Assembly: GCF_015905305.1 (NCBI RefSeq)
Contig: NZ_JADZLQ010000005.1
Span: 62,001-126,000, forward strand
Length of the DNA stretch: 64,000 nt
Reading direction: 5' to 3'
Source of the DNA: Pinirhizobacter soli
GTDB lineage: Bacteria > Pseudomonadota > Gammaproteobacteria > Xanthomonadales > Rhodanobacteraceae
The stretch's first letter is position 1, and every line of letters begins with the position of its first letter. Positions 26,957 to 40,799 of the stretch are shown one piece after another. The position numbers were made by a program, and so were the translations under genes. The notes beneath the pieces were generated by a model. The model saw nothing but the letters and a program-made list of their open reading frames with translations. It had not been told where the DNA came from and searched no databases.

Positions 26957-26982
26957 GGGGTCAGAGTAATTACTCTGACCCC
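26957..26982. repeat. 26-bp palindrome, GGGGTCAGAGT family, copy 1
   Basis: Perfect palindrome with half-site GGGGTCAGAGTAA. Two more copies with the same 11-bp half-site GGGGTCAGAGT are at 33930-33955 and 47790-47816. It resembles REP-type extragenic palindromes. It lies downstream of cca in a convergent intergenic region. Confidence 0.85.
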
Positions 26983-27109
26983 GAACCCCCTCATTAAAAC
27001 TTGAGCATGCTTCCATCGAAATCCCCGCGCAACTTTGCGACCGTTACGATGGCATTGCCTGACAGCTTCGTGGAACATTGTCGTGTTGCCAGTCCACCGG
27101 CAACCGGGA

Positions 27110-27242
27110 GTGAGATCTCGTCAACTGTAAAAAAGGAATCGAGTACCGCAGGTTCGCCTGCGGTACTCGAGGCTCGCAGCGCCATTCTGGCGGGCGGCCA
27201 GGCGGACGCAAGTCCGACCGTTTTTCTGTTGACGGATCTCAC
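27110..27242. repeat. Composite multi-hairpin element
   Basis: Closing arms GTGAGATC-T-CGTCAAC (27110-27125) and GTTGACGGATCTCAC (27228-27242) pair apart from one extra T. Inside are a 14-bp perfect hairpin with TTCG loop (27139-27170), a CGCCA/TGGCG hairpin (27180-27192) and a CGGAC-GCAA-GTCCG hairpin (27203-27216), followed by a T5 run at 27221-27225. Tetraloops TTCG and GCAA are RNA-like on the plus strand. It could be a miniature mobile element, a structured RNA or both. Confidence 0.65.
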
Positions 27243-27306
27243 CCTGGCTCGCCCGCCACCTTCCCCATGATGTCCGGGTGGCACCCCCTCCCAGCGAGCC
27301 ACGGCT

Positions 27307-27411
27307 GGGCGGATGAACGCAGTGGATGCGTCGAAACATCCTGACCATCTACCACGTGACGCCCCACGGCCGGTCGCGCGGAAGTAGAAAGACCGCCTCG
27401 TTCATCCGCCC
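27307..27411. repeat. Inverted repeat enclosing 79 bases
   Basis: Perfect 13-bp arms GGGCGGATGAACG (27307-27319) and CGTTCATCCGCCC (27399-27411). The enclosed segment can form further short stems (CGGTC/GACCG near 27371-27395). Same style as the composite element just upstream but unrelated in sequence. Confidence 0.55.
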
Positions 27412-27489
27412 TAATCCGTGGAGTTCTACAGAACCGAACGAACAGGTGCGCGAGTTTTTCCGAGCGATGCATCCCGCCCGGTGCGCGAC

Positions 27490-28767
27490 TCAATCCTCGC
27501 GAGCTCTCGGCACCAGCAACAACGCCAGCAGGGTAAGCAGCGCCGCTCCCGCCAGATACCAGCCCACTGCCTGCAACCCATAACTTTGCGCAAGCTTCGT
27601 GGCGATATACGGCGCGGGCGACGCACCAATGATGCCGGCCAAATTGAAAGCCAACGAGGCTCCGGTATAACGCACGGGCGTGGGAAACATCTCGGCTAGG
27701 ATCGTGCCGCAGGGGCCGTAGGTCAGACCCATCACTCCCAGACCCAGCACCAGGAACAGCAACACGCCCCAGGCGCCGCCAAGCTGGAACAGCGGGCCGA
27801 AGAACACGCCGAACAGCAGCACCGCGACGCTCGCCGCCAGCATGGCGAAGCGACGGCCAAAGCGGTCGGCGAACCATGCAGACAACGGGATGGTGGCGGC
27901 GAAGAACAGCACCGCGACCATCTGCAGCAGCAGGAACTGCTCCCTGCCGAAGCCCAGGTGAGTGGTGCCCCAGCTCAGCGCGAACACCGTCATCAGGTAG
28001 AACAGCACGAAGGTGGCCATGGCGGCGAAGGTGCCGGCAACGAGCGCGCGCGAGTGTTTGGTGAGCACCGTCCACATCGGCACGCGCACGCGTTCTTCGC
28101 GTTCCAGCGCGCGTTGGAAGGCGGGCGTCTCGGCGATCGACAACCGCACCCACAGGCCCACCATCACCAGCACCGCGCTGGCGATGAAGGGAACACGCCA
28201 GCCCCAGTGGAAGAAATCTTCGTCGGTGATGGTCTCGGTGAGCAGCAGGAACACGCCGCTGGAACAAAGGAAGCCGATCGGCGCGCCCAGCTGCGGGAAC
28301 ATGCCATACCAGGCGCGCTTGCCCGGCGGTGCGTTTTCGGTGGCCAGCAGCACCGCACCGCCCCACTCGCCGCCCAGTCCCAGGCCCTGGCCGAAGCGGC
28401 AAAGGGCCAGCAGGGCCGGCGCCCACACGCCGATATTCGCGTAAGTGGGAAGCAAGCCGATGGCAACTGTCGATACACCCATCGTGAGCAGTGCTGCCAC
28501 CAGGGTCGCCTTGCGTCCTACCCGGTCACCGAAGTGGCCGAACAGGGCCGAGCCGACCGGCCTTGCGAAAAAGGCTACCGCGAAGGTCGCCAGCGACTGC
28601 AGGGCCCCGGAAGTCGGATCCGCCGAGGGAAAGAACAGCTTCGGGAACACCAGCACCGCGGCGGTGGCGTAGATGTAGAAATCGAAGAACTCGATGGTGG
28701 TGCCGATGAGGCTGGCGAACAGGACACGCGACTTGCTGTTGAGGGGTGCTACGTCGATCACGCTCAT
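27490..28767 (-). CDS. MFS transporter, metabolite:H+ symporter (MHS) type
   Basis: 425 residues with twelve membrane segments. The first loop carries GTTIEFFDFYIYATAA and the loop 2-3 motif FGHFGDRVGRKATL, both typical of the MHS branch that takes up shikimate, alpha-ketoglutarate, proline/betaine or citrate. The substrate cannot be fixed. The start ATG directly abuts the stop of the methyltransferase gene (TAGATG), so the two are cotranscribed. Confidence 0.9.
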   Translation of the reverse strand: MSVIDVAPLNSKSRVLFASLIGTTIEFFDFYIYATAAVLVFPKLFFPSADPTSGALQSLATFAVAFFARPVGSALFGHFGDRVGRKATLVAALLTMGVSTVAIGLLPTYANIGVWAPALLALCRFGQGLGLGGEWGGAVLLATENAPPGKRAWYGMFPQLGAPIGFLCSSGVFLLLTETITDEDFFHWGWRVPFIASAVLVMVGLWVRLSIAETPAFQRALEREERVRVPMWTVLTKHSRALVAGTFAAMATFVLFYLMTVFALSWGTTHLGFGREQFLLLQMVAVLFFAATIPLSAWFADRFGRRFAMLAASVAVLLFGVFFGPLFQLGGAWGVLLFLVLGLGVMGLTYGPCGTILAEMFPTPVRYTGASLAFNLAGIIGASPAPYIATKLAQSYGLQAVGWYLAGAALLTLLALLLVPRARED

Positions 28768-29955
28768 CTAAAGTCGCCCACCCTGGTCAGCAAGGAGTAC
28801 GTCGGCCGGCAACGGCACGGCATCGAGCCCGCGGGCGAACAGCATGGCCTGGAAGCGCTCGCCCATTTCATCGGGCAACGTCAGCCGCTTCACCTGCCGC
28901 GCCAGTTTCATGCGCGTGCCTTCGTCGGCGGCGTCGGCGAAATCGCCTTCGAATAATTCCTGCAGGCCAGAGGCGATCAGGAACTGCGCCTGCGGCACGT
29001 AAGCCGCCACGCTGAATCCCGCGCTGTTGCCGGCTTCTGCCAATGCCGTGAAATCCACGGAAGCGGTGAGGTCCTGCAACCCCGGCAGGATGTAGGCATC
29101 GCCATGCGCGCGGTGGCGATAGTGCGCCATAAGCGTGCCGTCACTTCGTTCGGGCAGGTAGAACTCCTGGCGCACATAGCCATAGTCAACGAACAGCATG
29201 ACGCCGGATGTGAGCGAACCCGCGACAGCCTGCATCCAGAAGGGGAGCTGCGGCAATATTTCCGAGCGGTAACCGTCGGGAAATTCCCGGCCGGTGTCGC
29301 GCTCCACGTGGCGCACGGCACCGGACACCAGCGAATCGGCCGGGCGGTCGCTGCGCTTGAGGTTGCCCTCGCCGTCGAGCACCACGTGCTCTTCGTACAC
29401 CTCGCCTTCGCGCATGGTGAAGCGCGTGGTGGGCAGTGCGTCGATCACCTCGTTGGCGAACAGTACGCCGTGCCAGTCGTCCTCCGGTGGTCGGTCGAGC
29501 CATTCGACGCGGCCGAAGATGTCTGCCGGCAACGACGCGGACAGCCGATCACGCTGGCGTTCGCGCAGGTCCGCGCTGGGTTCCAGGATCAGGTAACGCG
29601 CAGGCAGCGAGTCGGCCGCCGAGAGGGCCAGCAGTGCGGCTTCCGCGAAGCTGCCGCTGCCACCCCCGAGCTCCAGGAACAAGGCCGCAGGACCGAGCGC
29701 CTTGAGCACCGGCTGCACCGTGCGCACCACGCAACGGGCAAACAGGTCGCCCAGTTCCGGCGCGGTGATGAAATCTCCCGCCTCGCCGAATTTGGTCTTG
29801 CCGGCGCTGTAGTAACCCAGCCCCGGCGCGTACAGGCAGCGCTCCATGTAGCGCGAGAACGGCATCGGGCCGTTCGAGGCGATCTCCTGGCGAACATGGG
29901 CCAGGAGCTGGTCGGAAAGGGCGCGTTCGGCGGCTTCAGGGAGCGGCAGTTTCAT
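28768..29955 (-). CDS. SAM-dependent methyltransferase, MidA/NDUFAF7 family
   Basis: 395 residues. The N-terminal YMERCLYAPGLGYYS and AGDFITAPELGDLFARC, then SAM-binding LELGGGSGSFAEA and ANEVIDALP, are the signature of the COG1565/DUF185 family. The mitochondrial member NDUFAF7 symmetrically dimethylates an arginine of complex I subunit NDUFS2; the bacterial substrate is not established. Its stop touches the start of the MFS gene. Start RBS is weak. Confidence 0.9.
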   Translation of the reverse strand: MKLPLPEAAERALSDQLLAHVRQEIASNGPMPFSRYMERCLYAPGLGYYSAGKTKFGEAGDFITAPELGDLFARCVVRTVQPVLKALGPAALFLELGGGSGSFAEAALLALSAADSLPARYLILEPSADLRERQRDRLSASLPADIFGRVEWLDRPPEDDWHGVLFANEVIDALPTTRFTMREGEVYEEHVVLDGEGNLKRSDRPADSLVSGAVRHVERDTGREFPDGYRSEILPQLPFWMQAVAGSLTSGVMLFVDYGYVRQEFYLPERSDGTLMAHYRHRAHGDAYILPGLQDLTASVDFTALAEAGNSAGFSVAAYVPQAQFLIASGLQELFEGDFADAADEGTRMKLARQVKRLTLPDEMGERFQAMLFARGLDAVPLPADVLLADQGGRL

Positions 29956-29991
29956 CCCGCGAAGGATAGCAGCCGCTCGCGCGTAGAGCCG

Positions 29992-32130
29992 CTAGAAGTT
30001 CTTCTCGACCGAGAGGAACAGCCCGCGGCGGGGCCCGAACTGCGGGGCGCCCACGCCCACGCCGCTGCCGTCACGAAGCTCGTACGTGCGGTCCAGGGCA
30101 TTGATCAGCGCCAGCTGGGTATGCAGCTTGCCGGTGCTTTCGAAGCTGAAGTCGTGCGACACATTCAGGTTCAACTGGAAGTAGTACGGCATCGACAACC
30201 CATTGGGCACGTCGCCGTCCTTGCGCAGGCCCGAGCCGAACAGGTAGTTCGCGCCCACCTGGGTGTCGCCGGTGATCGCCCAGCTGATGCCGCCGCTCGA
30301 TGTGAGCTTCTGGTCGTGGTCCAGGTGGATGTAGTTGTCGTAGATGTAGGCCAGCTCATCCGGGTCGAAGTTGTACTGGCCGGTGATGATGCGCTTGCCC
30401 ATGGCACGGCTATAGGCCAGGTTGAAGTAGGCGGTGACCGGGCCGTGGTTCCAGTTGGCGCTGAACTCGGCGCCACGGACGCGGCCGAACTGGTAGTTGA
30501 ACGTGGAGTACACCACCGCGGCACCGAACTGCCCTTCGTCCTGCAGGCGGCTCGCGCGGCGGTCGTAGAGGTCCAGCCCCAGGGTAAGGTCGCTGCCTAC
30601 CTGCTGCGAGATGCCAAGGTCGTAGTAGCTCGAGCGCTCGCTCTTGGGCGTGTTGTTGCCGTCGCTTGGCAGTGCATTGGTGGTGCCGGCGAATTTCTCG
30701 ATCGAGGTGGTGGTGATGGCCTCGGTGGCCGGCGGCGTGAAGTAGCGCGAGTAGCCGGCATGCACCGTGGTGCTGTCGGTGGCCTGCCACACGGCACCAA
30801 TGCGCGGGGAGAGCTGGCTTTCCGGCTTGAACGCGTTGTACTTGTCGTAGCGCACGCCGTAGTTCACCGTCCAGGCACTGCCGATGCTCCATTCGTCCTG
30901 TAGGTAGGCCGAATACGTGCGGGCGATCAGGCGACTTTGATCGACGATGTTGATCGGCGTGGTACTGGTCTGGTTGCCGTCGCCATCGGCCGGGAACACC
31001 ATGGCGTTGTTCGTGCTGCCGGCTTTCTCGAACGAGGAATACACGCCGTAGCGCACGGTGTTGTTGTCGCCGACGGGGGTGGAGAAATCCGCCTGCACGG
31101 TGCTGGCACGGTTGCTGCGGCGGACGTCCGAGGCCACGCCGTCGAACATCAGGTCGCCGATGGCATCGGGGGTGAAGTCCAGGCCGCTGTAACGCTGGCC
31201 CAGGGATACCTGGTAGGCGGTTCCACCCATTTTTCCCTGCAGCGAGAGCACGCCGAAGCGGGTGCGTTCCTGCTGCTGCTCGTTGAGCTTGGATGAATCG
31301 AAGTTGGTGACGTCCAGGTACCCGAAGGTGGGTGTCTGCCCGGGGTTGTTGGGAATCTGGAAGCGGTTGTTGGCCACGCCGAACATGAAGCTCAAGCGCG
31401 CGTCGTCATTGATGCGGTAGGAGATATCGCCGAAGGCCTTCACCTGGTTGGTGTGGTCGTGCACCGGCTTCTTGCTGGACGTCGGGTTCTCGATGCCGAT
31501 GTCGCTTTCCAGGTAGTTGGCGGTGAGGTAGTAGCTCCACTCGCCGGATTTACCGAACAGCGATGCATACGGGTTGAGCGTGCCGTTGCTGCCGCCGGTG
31601 ATACCCACCACGCCTTCGTTGCCGTCGTTCTTGAGCTTCTTGGTGCTGATGTCCACCACTGCCGCGGTGCGCAGGCCGTATTGGGCCGGCAGCGCGCCGT
31701 CCAGAAGCTTGAGGTTGTCGATCATGCGCGCGTCCAGCGCCTGGCCGAAACCGCCGATGCTCTCGGGGATCACCACGCCGTCGATGCGGTACTGAAGGTT
31801 CGCGTGGTCGCCGCGCACGTGCAGCTGGCCGAAGGAATCCTGCACCACACCAGGCGCCTGCAGCACCACCTGGTTCAGCGGGGTGCTCTGCCCCAGGGGC
31901 AATGCTGCAATGGCCTTGCTGTCCAGTACGTACTGGCTGCTGCCGGTGTCCGGCGACAGGCTGTTGCGTGCGGCATCGAGCTTGGCGTCCACGTCGACGC
32001 CACCGAGATTCACCGCGTGCTGCGGATCCTCCGGCGCGGGAGTCGTGGCAGCTGGCGGCGCATCGCTGGCGAAAACCGGTGCGGCGCAGATGGCCGCGGC
32101 GATGCAGAGGGCGAGGCGGGAGAAATTCAT
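29992..32130 (-). CDS. TonB-dependent outer-membrane receptor (candidate zinc-regulated)
   Basis: 712-residue receptor: signal peptide (cut after VFAS-DA), short linker, plug domain (about 65-170, with GQLHVRGDHANLQYRIDG) and a beta-barrel ending in phenylalanine (SVEKNF), the usual outer-membrane insertion signal. No classic TonB box was identified with confidence; VNLGGVDV near residue 40 is a possible position. Ligand is unknown, but an AT-rich palindrome resembling gammaproteobacterial Zur boxes lies 34 bases upstream, suggesting zinc or a metallophore. It is not linked to a regulator or ABC transporter. Confidence 0.87.
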   Translation of the reverse strand: MNFSRLALCIAAAICAAPVFASDAPPAATTPAPEDPQHAVNLGGVDVDAKLDAARNSLSPDTGSSQYVLDSKAIAALPLGQSTPLNQVVLQAPGVVQDSFGQLHVRGDHANLQYRIDGVVIPESIGGFGQALDARMIDNLKLLDGALPAQYGLRTAAVVDISTKKLKNDGNEGVVGITGGSNGTLNPYASLFGKSGEWSYYLTANYLESDIGIENPTSSKKPVHDHTNQVKAFGDISYRINDDARLSFMFGVANNRFQIPNNPGQTPTFGYLDVTNFDSSKLNEQQQERTRFGVLSLQGKMGGTAYQVSLGQRYSGLDFTPDAIGDLMFDGVASDVRRSNRASTVQADFSTPVGDNNTVRYGVYSSFEKAGSTNNAMVFPADGDGNQTSTTPINIVDQSRLIARTYSAYLQDEWSIGSAWTVNYGVRYDKYNAFKPESQLSPRIGAVWQATDSTTVHAGYSRYFTPPATEAITTTSIEKFAGTTNALPSDGNNTPKSERSSYYDLGISQQVGSDLTLGLDLYDRRASRLQDEGQFGAAVVYSTFNYQFGRVRGAEFSANWNHGPVTAYFNLAYSRAMGKRIITGQYNFDPDELAYIYDNYIHLDHDQKLTSSGGISWAITGDTQVGANYLFGSGLRKDGDVPNGLSMPYYFQLNLNVSHDFSFESTGKLHTQLALINALDRTYELRDGSGVGVGAPQFGPRRGLFLSVEKNF

Positions 32131-32159
32131 GGGGGCGGCGGGGTCCGTCGGGTAAGCTT

Positions 32160-32178
32160 GATAATGTTATAACATATC
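32160..32178 (-). promoter_or_regulatory. Zur-like operator upstream of the TonB-dependent receptor
   Basis: Perfect 12-bp palindrome ATGTTATAACAT (32164-32175) with partly symmetric GATA/ATC flanks, strikingly AT-rich in this GC-rich region. The core matches the TGTTATA/TATAACA half-sites known from gammaproteobacterial Zur (zinc uptake regulator) boxes. It lies 30-50 bases before the receptor ATG, where a repressor would block the promoter. Identification is by motif resemblance only. Confidence 0.55.
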
Positions 32179-32346
32179 AATACTGCGATACATCCACATG
32201 ACTGATGGCAGGGTCGGCCCATGCCGGCAAAGCGGATCGGGGAACGACCACTATGTGGACGGGCACTTTCCTACGGCTTTCCGCTTCATCGGCAGGTCAC
32301 GGCAGGTTCGGTAGTTATTCACCTGAAGACCCGGATCGGAGCCCCC

Positions 32347-33138
32347 ATGGCGCACAAGAAAGCAGATTCACCCTCGAAGGAAATCATTGCCGTCACCTCC
32401 ACCCGGGACATCGGCGGCGCCGCGCAGGCCATCCTGGACTTCGTCTCGAAAATCCCCAGCAGCAAGGAACCCACCTCAAAGCGCCCCGCCGACGAAGCCC
32501 GCCGCATCGCCAACTCCGCCGCCAGCAAGGCGGGCCTCACCGCCGGCTCCCTGGCCCTGCCCCCGGGTCCGCTGGGCTGGCTCACGGTGCTGCCGGAACT
32601 GGTGATGATCTGGAAGATCCAGGCCCAGATGGTGAGCGACATTGCGTCCACCTTCGGCAAGGAAGCCACGCTCGGCCGCGAGCAGATGCTGTACTGCCTG
32701 TTCCGCCACACCGCCGCCCAGGCCTTTCGCGACGTGGTGATCCGCATGGGCGACCGCCTGGTGTTCCGCCGGGCCGGCATGGCGGCGCTCGAGCGCGTGG
32801 CCAAGAACATCGGCGTGAACGTGTCCCGCCGCGCCGTGGGCAAGGGCATCAGCCGCTGGCTGCCCGTGGTGGGAGCGCTGGGCGTGGGCGCCTATGCCTA
32901 TTACGACACCGCCCAGGTGGCCAAGACGGCCATTGAGCTGTTCAGCGGCGTGATCGACGTCGAGGCGACGGACGTCACCCCGGTGGCGGCTGCGGCATCG
33001 TCCGTGCGCAAGAGCGCCACGAAGGCGGCGAAGAAGGCCTCGGCCACCAAGAAAGCCGTCAAGAAAGCGGTGAAGAAGACCGTGCGCAAGACCGCCGCCG
33101 CCACGAAGAAGGCGGTGCGCAAGAAACCCACGACCTGA
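32347..33138 (+). CDS. EcsC-family protein with histone H1-like lysine-rich tail
   Basis: 263 residues. The central region (about 20-200) matches the EcsC family in style: GLTAGSLALPPGPLGWLTVLPELVMIWKIQAQMV, then a hydrophobic stretch WLPVVGALGVGAYAYY. Residues 220-263 are almost only Lys, Ala, Thr, Arg and Val in repeating KKAVKK/ATKKA units, like eukaryotic histone H1 or bacterial AlgP/HctA-like tails, which bind DNA. ATG 32347 has GGAG nearby; the longer frame to 32221 is discounted. It is divergent from the TonB receptor. Role unknown; the two parts together suggest contact between membrane and nucleoid. Confidence 0.8.
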   Translation: MAHKKADSPSKEIIAVTSTRDIGGAAQAILDFVSKIPSSKEPTSKRPADEARRIANSAASKAGLTAGSLALPPGPLGWLTVLPELVMIWKIQAQMVSDIASTFGKEATLGREQMLYCLFRHTAAQAFRDVVIRMGDRLVFRRAGMAALERVAKNIGVNVSRRAVGKGISRWLPVVGALGVGAYAYYDTAQVAKTAIELFSGVIDVEATDVTPVAAAASSVRKSATKAAKKASATKKAVKKAVKKTVRKTAAATKKAVRKKPTT

Positions 33139-33170
33139 CGCGCGGGCGCGATTTCCGGCATCCTTCGCGC

Positions 33171-33914
33171 ATGTCGAAGCCTGCTTGCCCTGTCGTCCTG
33201 ATCACCGGTGCCGCCCGCCGCATCGGCGCGGCGGTGGTGCGCCGCCTTCACGCGGAAGGCTTCGACATCGCGCTGCACTACCACCGGTCGAAGGTCGAGG
33301 CCCAGGCGTTGGCCGCGGAACTCAGTGCCTTGCGCGCCGACAGCGTACTTACCCTCGACGCCGATCTCGCCGACGATGCCCGGCTCGCCACCATGGTGGA
33401 GGAAGCCGCGCGCTGGCACGGCCGCCTCGACGCGCTGGTGAACAACGCATCCAGCTTCCATGCCACGCCGGTCGGCAGCATCGACGGCACGGCCTGGGAC
33501 AATCTCTTCGCCAGCAACGCACGTGCACCCCTGTTCCTGTCACAGGCGGCGGCACCGCACCTGGCCGTGCACCAGGGCGCCATCGTCAACATGGTGGACA
33601 TCTATGCCGAACGCCCGCTTCGCGAGCACACCGTATATGGCATGGCCAAGGCCGCGCTGGTAGCGATGACGCAATCGCTGGCCATCGAGCTGGCGCCGCA
33701 GGTGCGCGTCAATGCCATTGCCCCGGGCGCGATCCTCTGGCCGGAGCACGGCAAGGACTACACGGAACGGGACACGATGATCGCCGCGACGCCGCTCAAG
33801 CGCTGCGGCGATCCCGACGACATTGCAAGCACGGTGCTGTGGCTGCTTCGCGACGCAAAGTTCGTCACCGGGCAAGTGATCCGCGTCGATGGCGGTCGTT
33901 CGCTGGCCCTGTAG
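33171..33914 (+). CDS. Pteridine reductase (short-chain dehydrogenase)
   Basis: 247-residue SDR that probably reduces dihydropteridines with NADPH. The cofactor motif TGAARRIG (12-19) is the TGxxxRxG form typical of pteridine reductases. The catalytic positions are Asp143, Tyr156 and Lys160 (NMVDIY...YGMAK): Asp replaces the usual SDR Ser, exactly as in PTR1 of Leishmania. It could act as FolM-like dihydromonapterin or folate reductase. It stands 32 bases after the EcsC gene and is followed by a palindromic repeat. Confidence 0.88.
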   Translation: MSKPACPVVLITGAARRIGAAVVRRLHAEGFDIALHYHRSKVEAQALAAELSALRADSVLTLDADLADDARLATMVEEAARWHGRLDALVNNASSFHATPVGSIDGTAWDNLFASNARAPLFLSQAAAPHLAVHQGAIVNMVDIYAERPLREHTVYGMAKAALVAMTQSLAIELAPQVRVNAIAPGAILWPEHGKDYTERDTMIAATPLKRCGDPDDIASTVLWLLRDAKFVTGQVIRVDGGRSLAL

Positions 33915-33929
33915 CGGCGGCGCGGAAGC

Positions 33930-33955
33930 GGGGTCAGAGTTATTACTCTGACCCC
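33930..33955. repeat. GGGGTCAGAGT palindrome, copy 2
   Basis: Half-sites GGGGTCAGAGT (33930-33940) and ACTCTGACCCC (33945-33955) around TATT. It fills the 48-base gap between the convergent pteridine reductase and NRDE genes, where a terminator would be expected. Same half-site as the copies at 26957 and 47790. Confidence 0.85.
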
Positions 33956-33962
33956 CAACACG

Positions 33963-34730
33963 CTAGATCGACGCTTCGATCGCCACGGCGGTTTCGCCCA
34001 TCTTCTCGCCATTGGGCCCGAAGCGCCGTTCCACCACGATGGTCGCGCCATCGTGGTCCACCGCAACGATGGTGCTGGCGCGCGTGCCGTAACGCTCGCC
34101 ACGGATGAAGGTGGCCGAGAGCTGGCGCTCCAGGTCGATGCCTACACCGGTATCGGGGAGCACGTCGTCAGGCCAGGTGCCCTCGTGGGCGAGGATCTCG
34201 AACAGCGATTCGAAATCACCGTCGTCGGCGCCGTCGATCCAGTGCGCAAGTTTTTCGCAGGCGGCCCGGGTTTTCGGCCATGGCGCGTTGAAGTCGGCGT
34301 TGGACAGGCCATGCACGCCAGGCACGATCGCTTCCACGCGGGCTTTCGGCCGATTGCCGATGTAGTACGCCGACTGGCCGTCGAAGGTGAGCAGGTTGAA
34401 CGGGCGATAGTCGGCTGCGCGCTGGCGCAGGGCTTCGGCATGGCCTGAAGCACTGCCGTCGACCAGGTATTCCACCGGCAGCAGCCCACGTGAAAGGCCA
34501 TCGTGGACGTCGCGGGGATCACGCACATTGGTGACTGCACACACCCGGCCCCCGTCGGCGACCCCGAGCCAGGTACCGCCGGCCTGCAGGTCACGCCCGG
34601 CAACGATGCCGGGCTTGTCTTCCCAGCGTGCCAGGGGGGCCGAAGGGCGCTCGTGGAACTCGTCGCGATTGCCCACCAGCAGCAGGCGCCAGCGGGGGTG
34701 CACGTTCCAGGCGAACGCGATCAGGCACAT
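33963..34730 (-). CDS. NRDE (TANGO2-like) family protein
   Basis: 255 residues. The N-terminus MCLIAFAW with Cys2 and the family-naming NRDE (21-24), plus GGTWLGV and the TNVRDP motif, identify the NRDE/TANGO2 family, related to Ntn-hydrolase folds with a potential N-terminal Cys nucleophile. Eukaryotic members have been linked to haem trafficking and Golgi/lipid homeostasis; the bacterial role is open. It lies 45 bases downstream of gltD on the same strand and may share its transcript. Confidence 0.88.
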   Translation of the reverse strand: MCLIAFAWNVHPRWRLLLVGNRDEFHERPSAPLARWEDKPGIVAGRDLQAGGTWLGVADGGRVCAVTNVRDPRDVHDGLSRGLLPVEYLVDGSASGHAEALRQRAADYRPFNLLTFDGQSAYYIGNRPKARVEAIVPGVHGLSNADFNAPWPKTRAACEKLAHWIDGADDGDFESLFEILAHEGTWPDDVLPDTGVGIDLERQLSATFIRGERYGTRASTIVAVDHDGATIVVERRFGPNGEKMGETAVAIEASI

Positions 34731-34775
34731 GCAGGTATGACCCCCGGGTGATTCATTCCCCCATTGTGCCGGTTA

Positions 34776-40666
<5,891 letters not shown>

Positions 40667-40769
40667 CAGGCCGCCTCCAGGCGCGCATTTGCTGGGATAA
40701 CCCCTCGGGGACACGTTGGCGCGCACGGGATGAAGCTTCCGCGCGAACGCACGATCGGGCATACGCCAC

Positions 40770-40799
40770 ACTTTAGGCACATTTGACGCGCTGCGTCAA
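40770..40799 (-). promoter_or_regulatory. Sigma70-type promoter of gltBD
   Basis: On the minus strand TTGACG (complement of 40794-40799), an 18-base spacer and TAAAGT (complement of 40770-40775). It points at gltB with a leader of about 95 bases. The -35 is inside a 19-bp dyad, which fits repression by occlusion. Confidence 0.55.

Larger units (their letters stand above)
26908..27489. other. cca-MFS intergenic region with nested inverted repeats
   Basis: 582 bases without a convincing gene. It holds a 26-bp palindrome (26957-26982), a multi-hairpin element closed by 15-16 bp arms (27110-27242) and a second inverted repeat (27307-27319 / 27399-27411). An 89-codon open frame at 27001-27270 runs straight through the hairpins and is not considered coding. 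cca and the MFS gene converge here, so it separates two 3' ends and no promoter is needed. Confidence 0.6.

Noticed and set aside
27001-27270. 89-codon open frame in the cca-MFS gap
   Set aside because: It runs through perfect hairpins on both arms, has no ribosome-binding site or family resemblance, and its sequence is better explained as structured repeat DNA.
40667-40780. Upstream extension of gltB
   Set aside because: It would place coding sequence over the promoter, and put the nucleophilic Cys too far from the N-terminus for normal propeptide processing.
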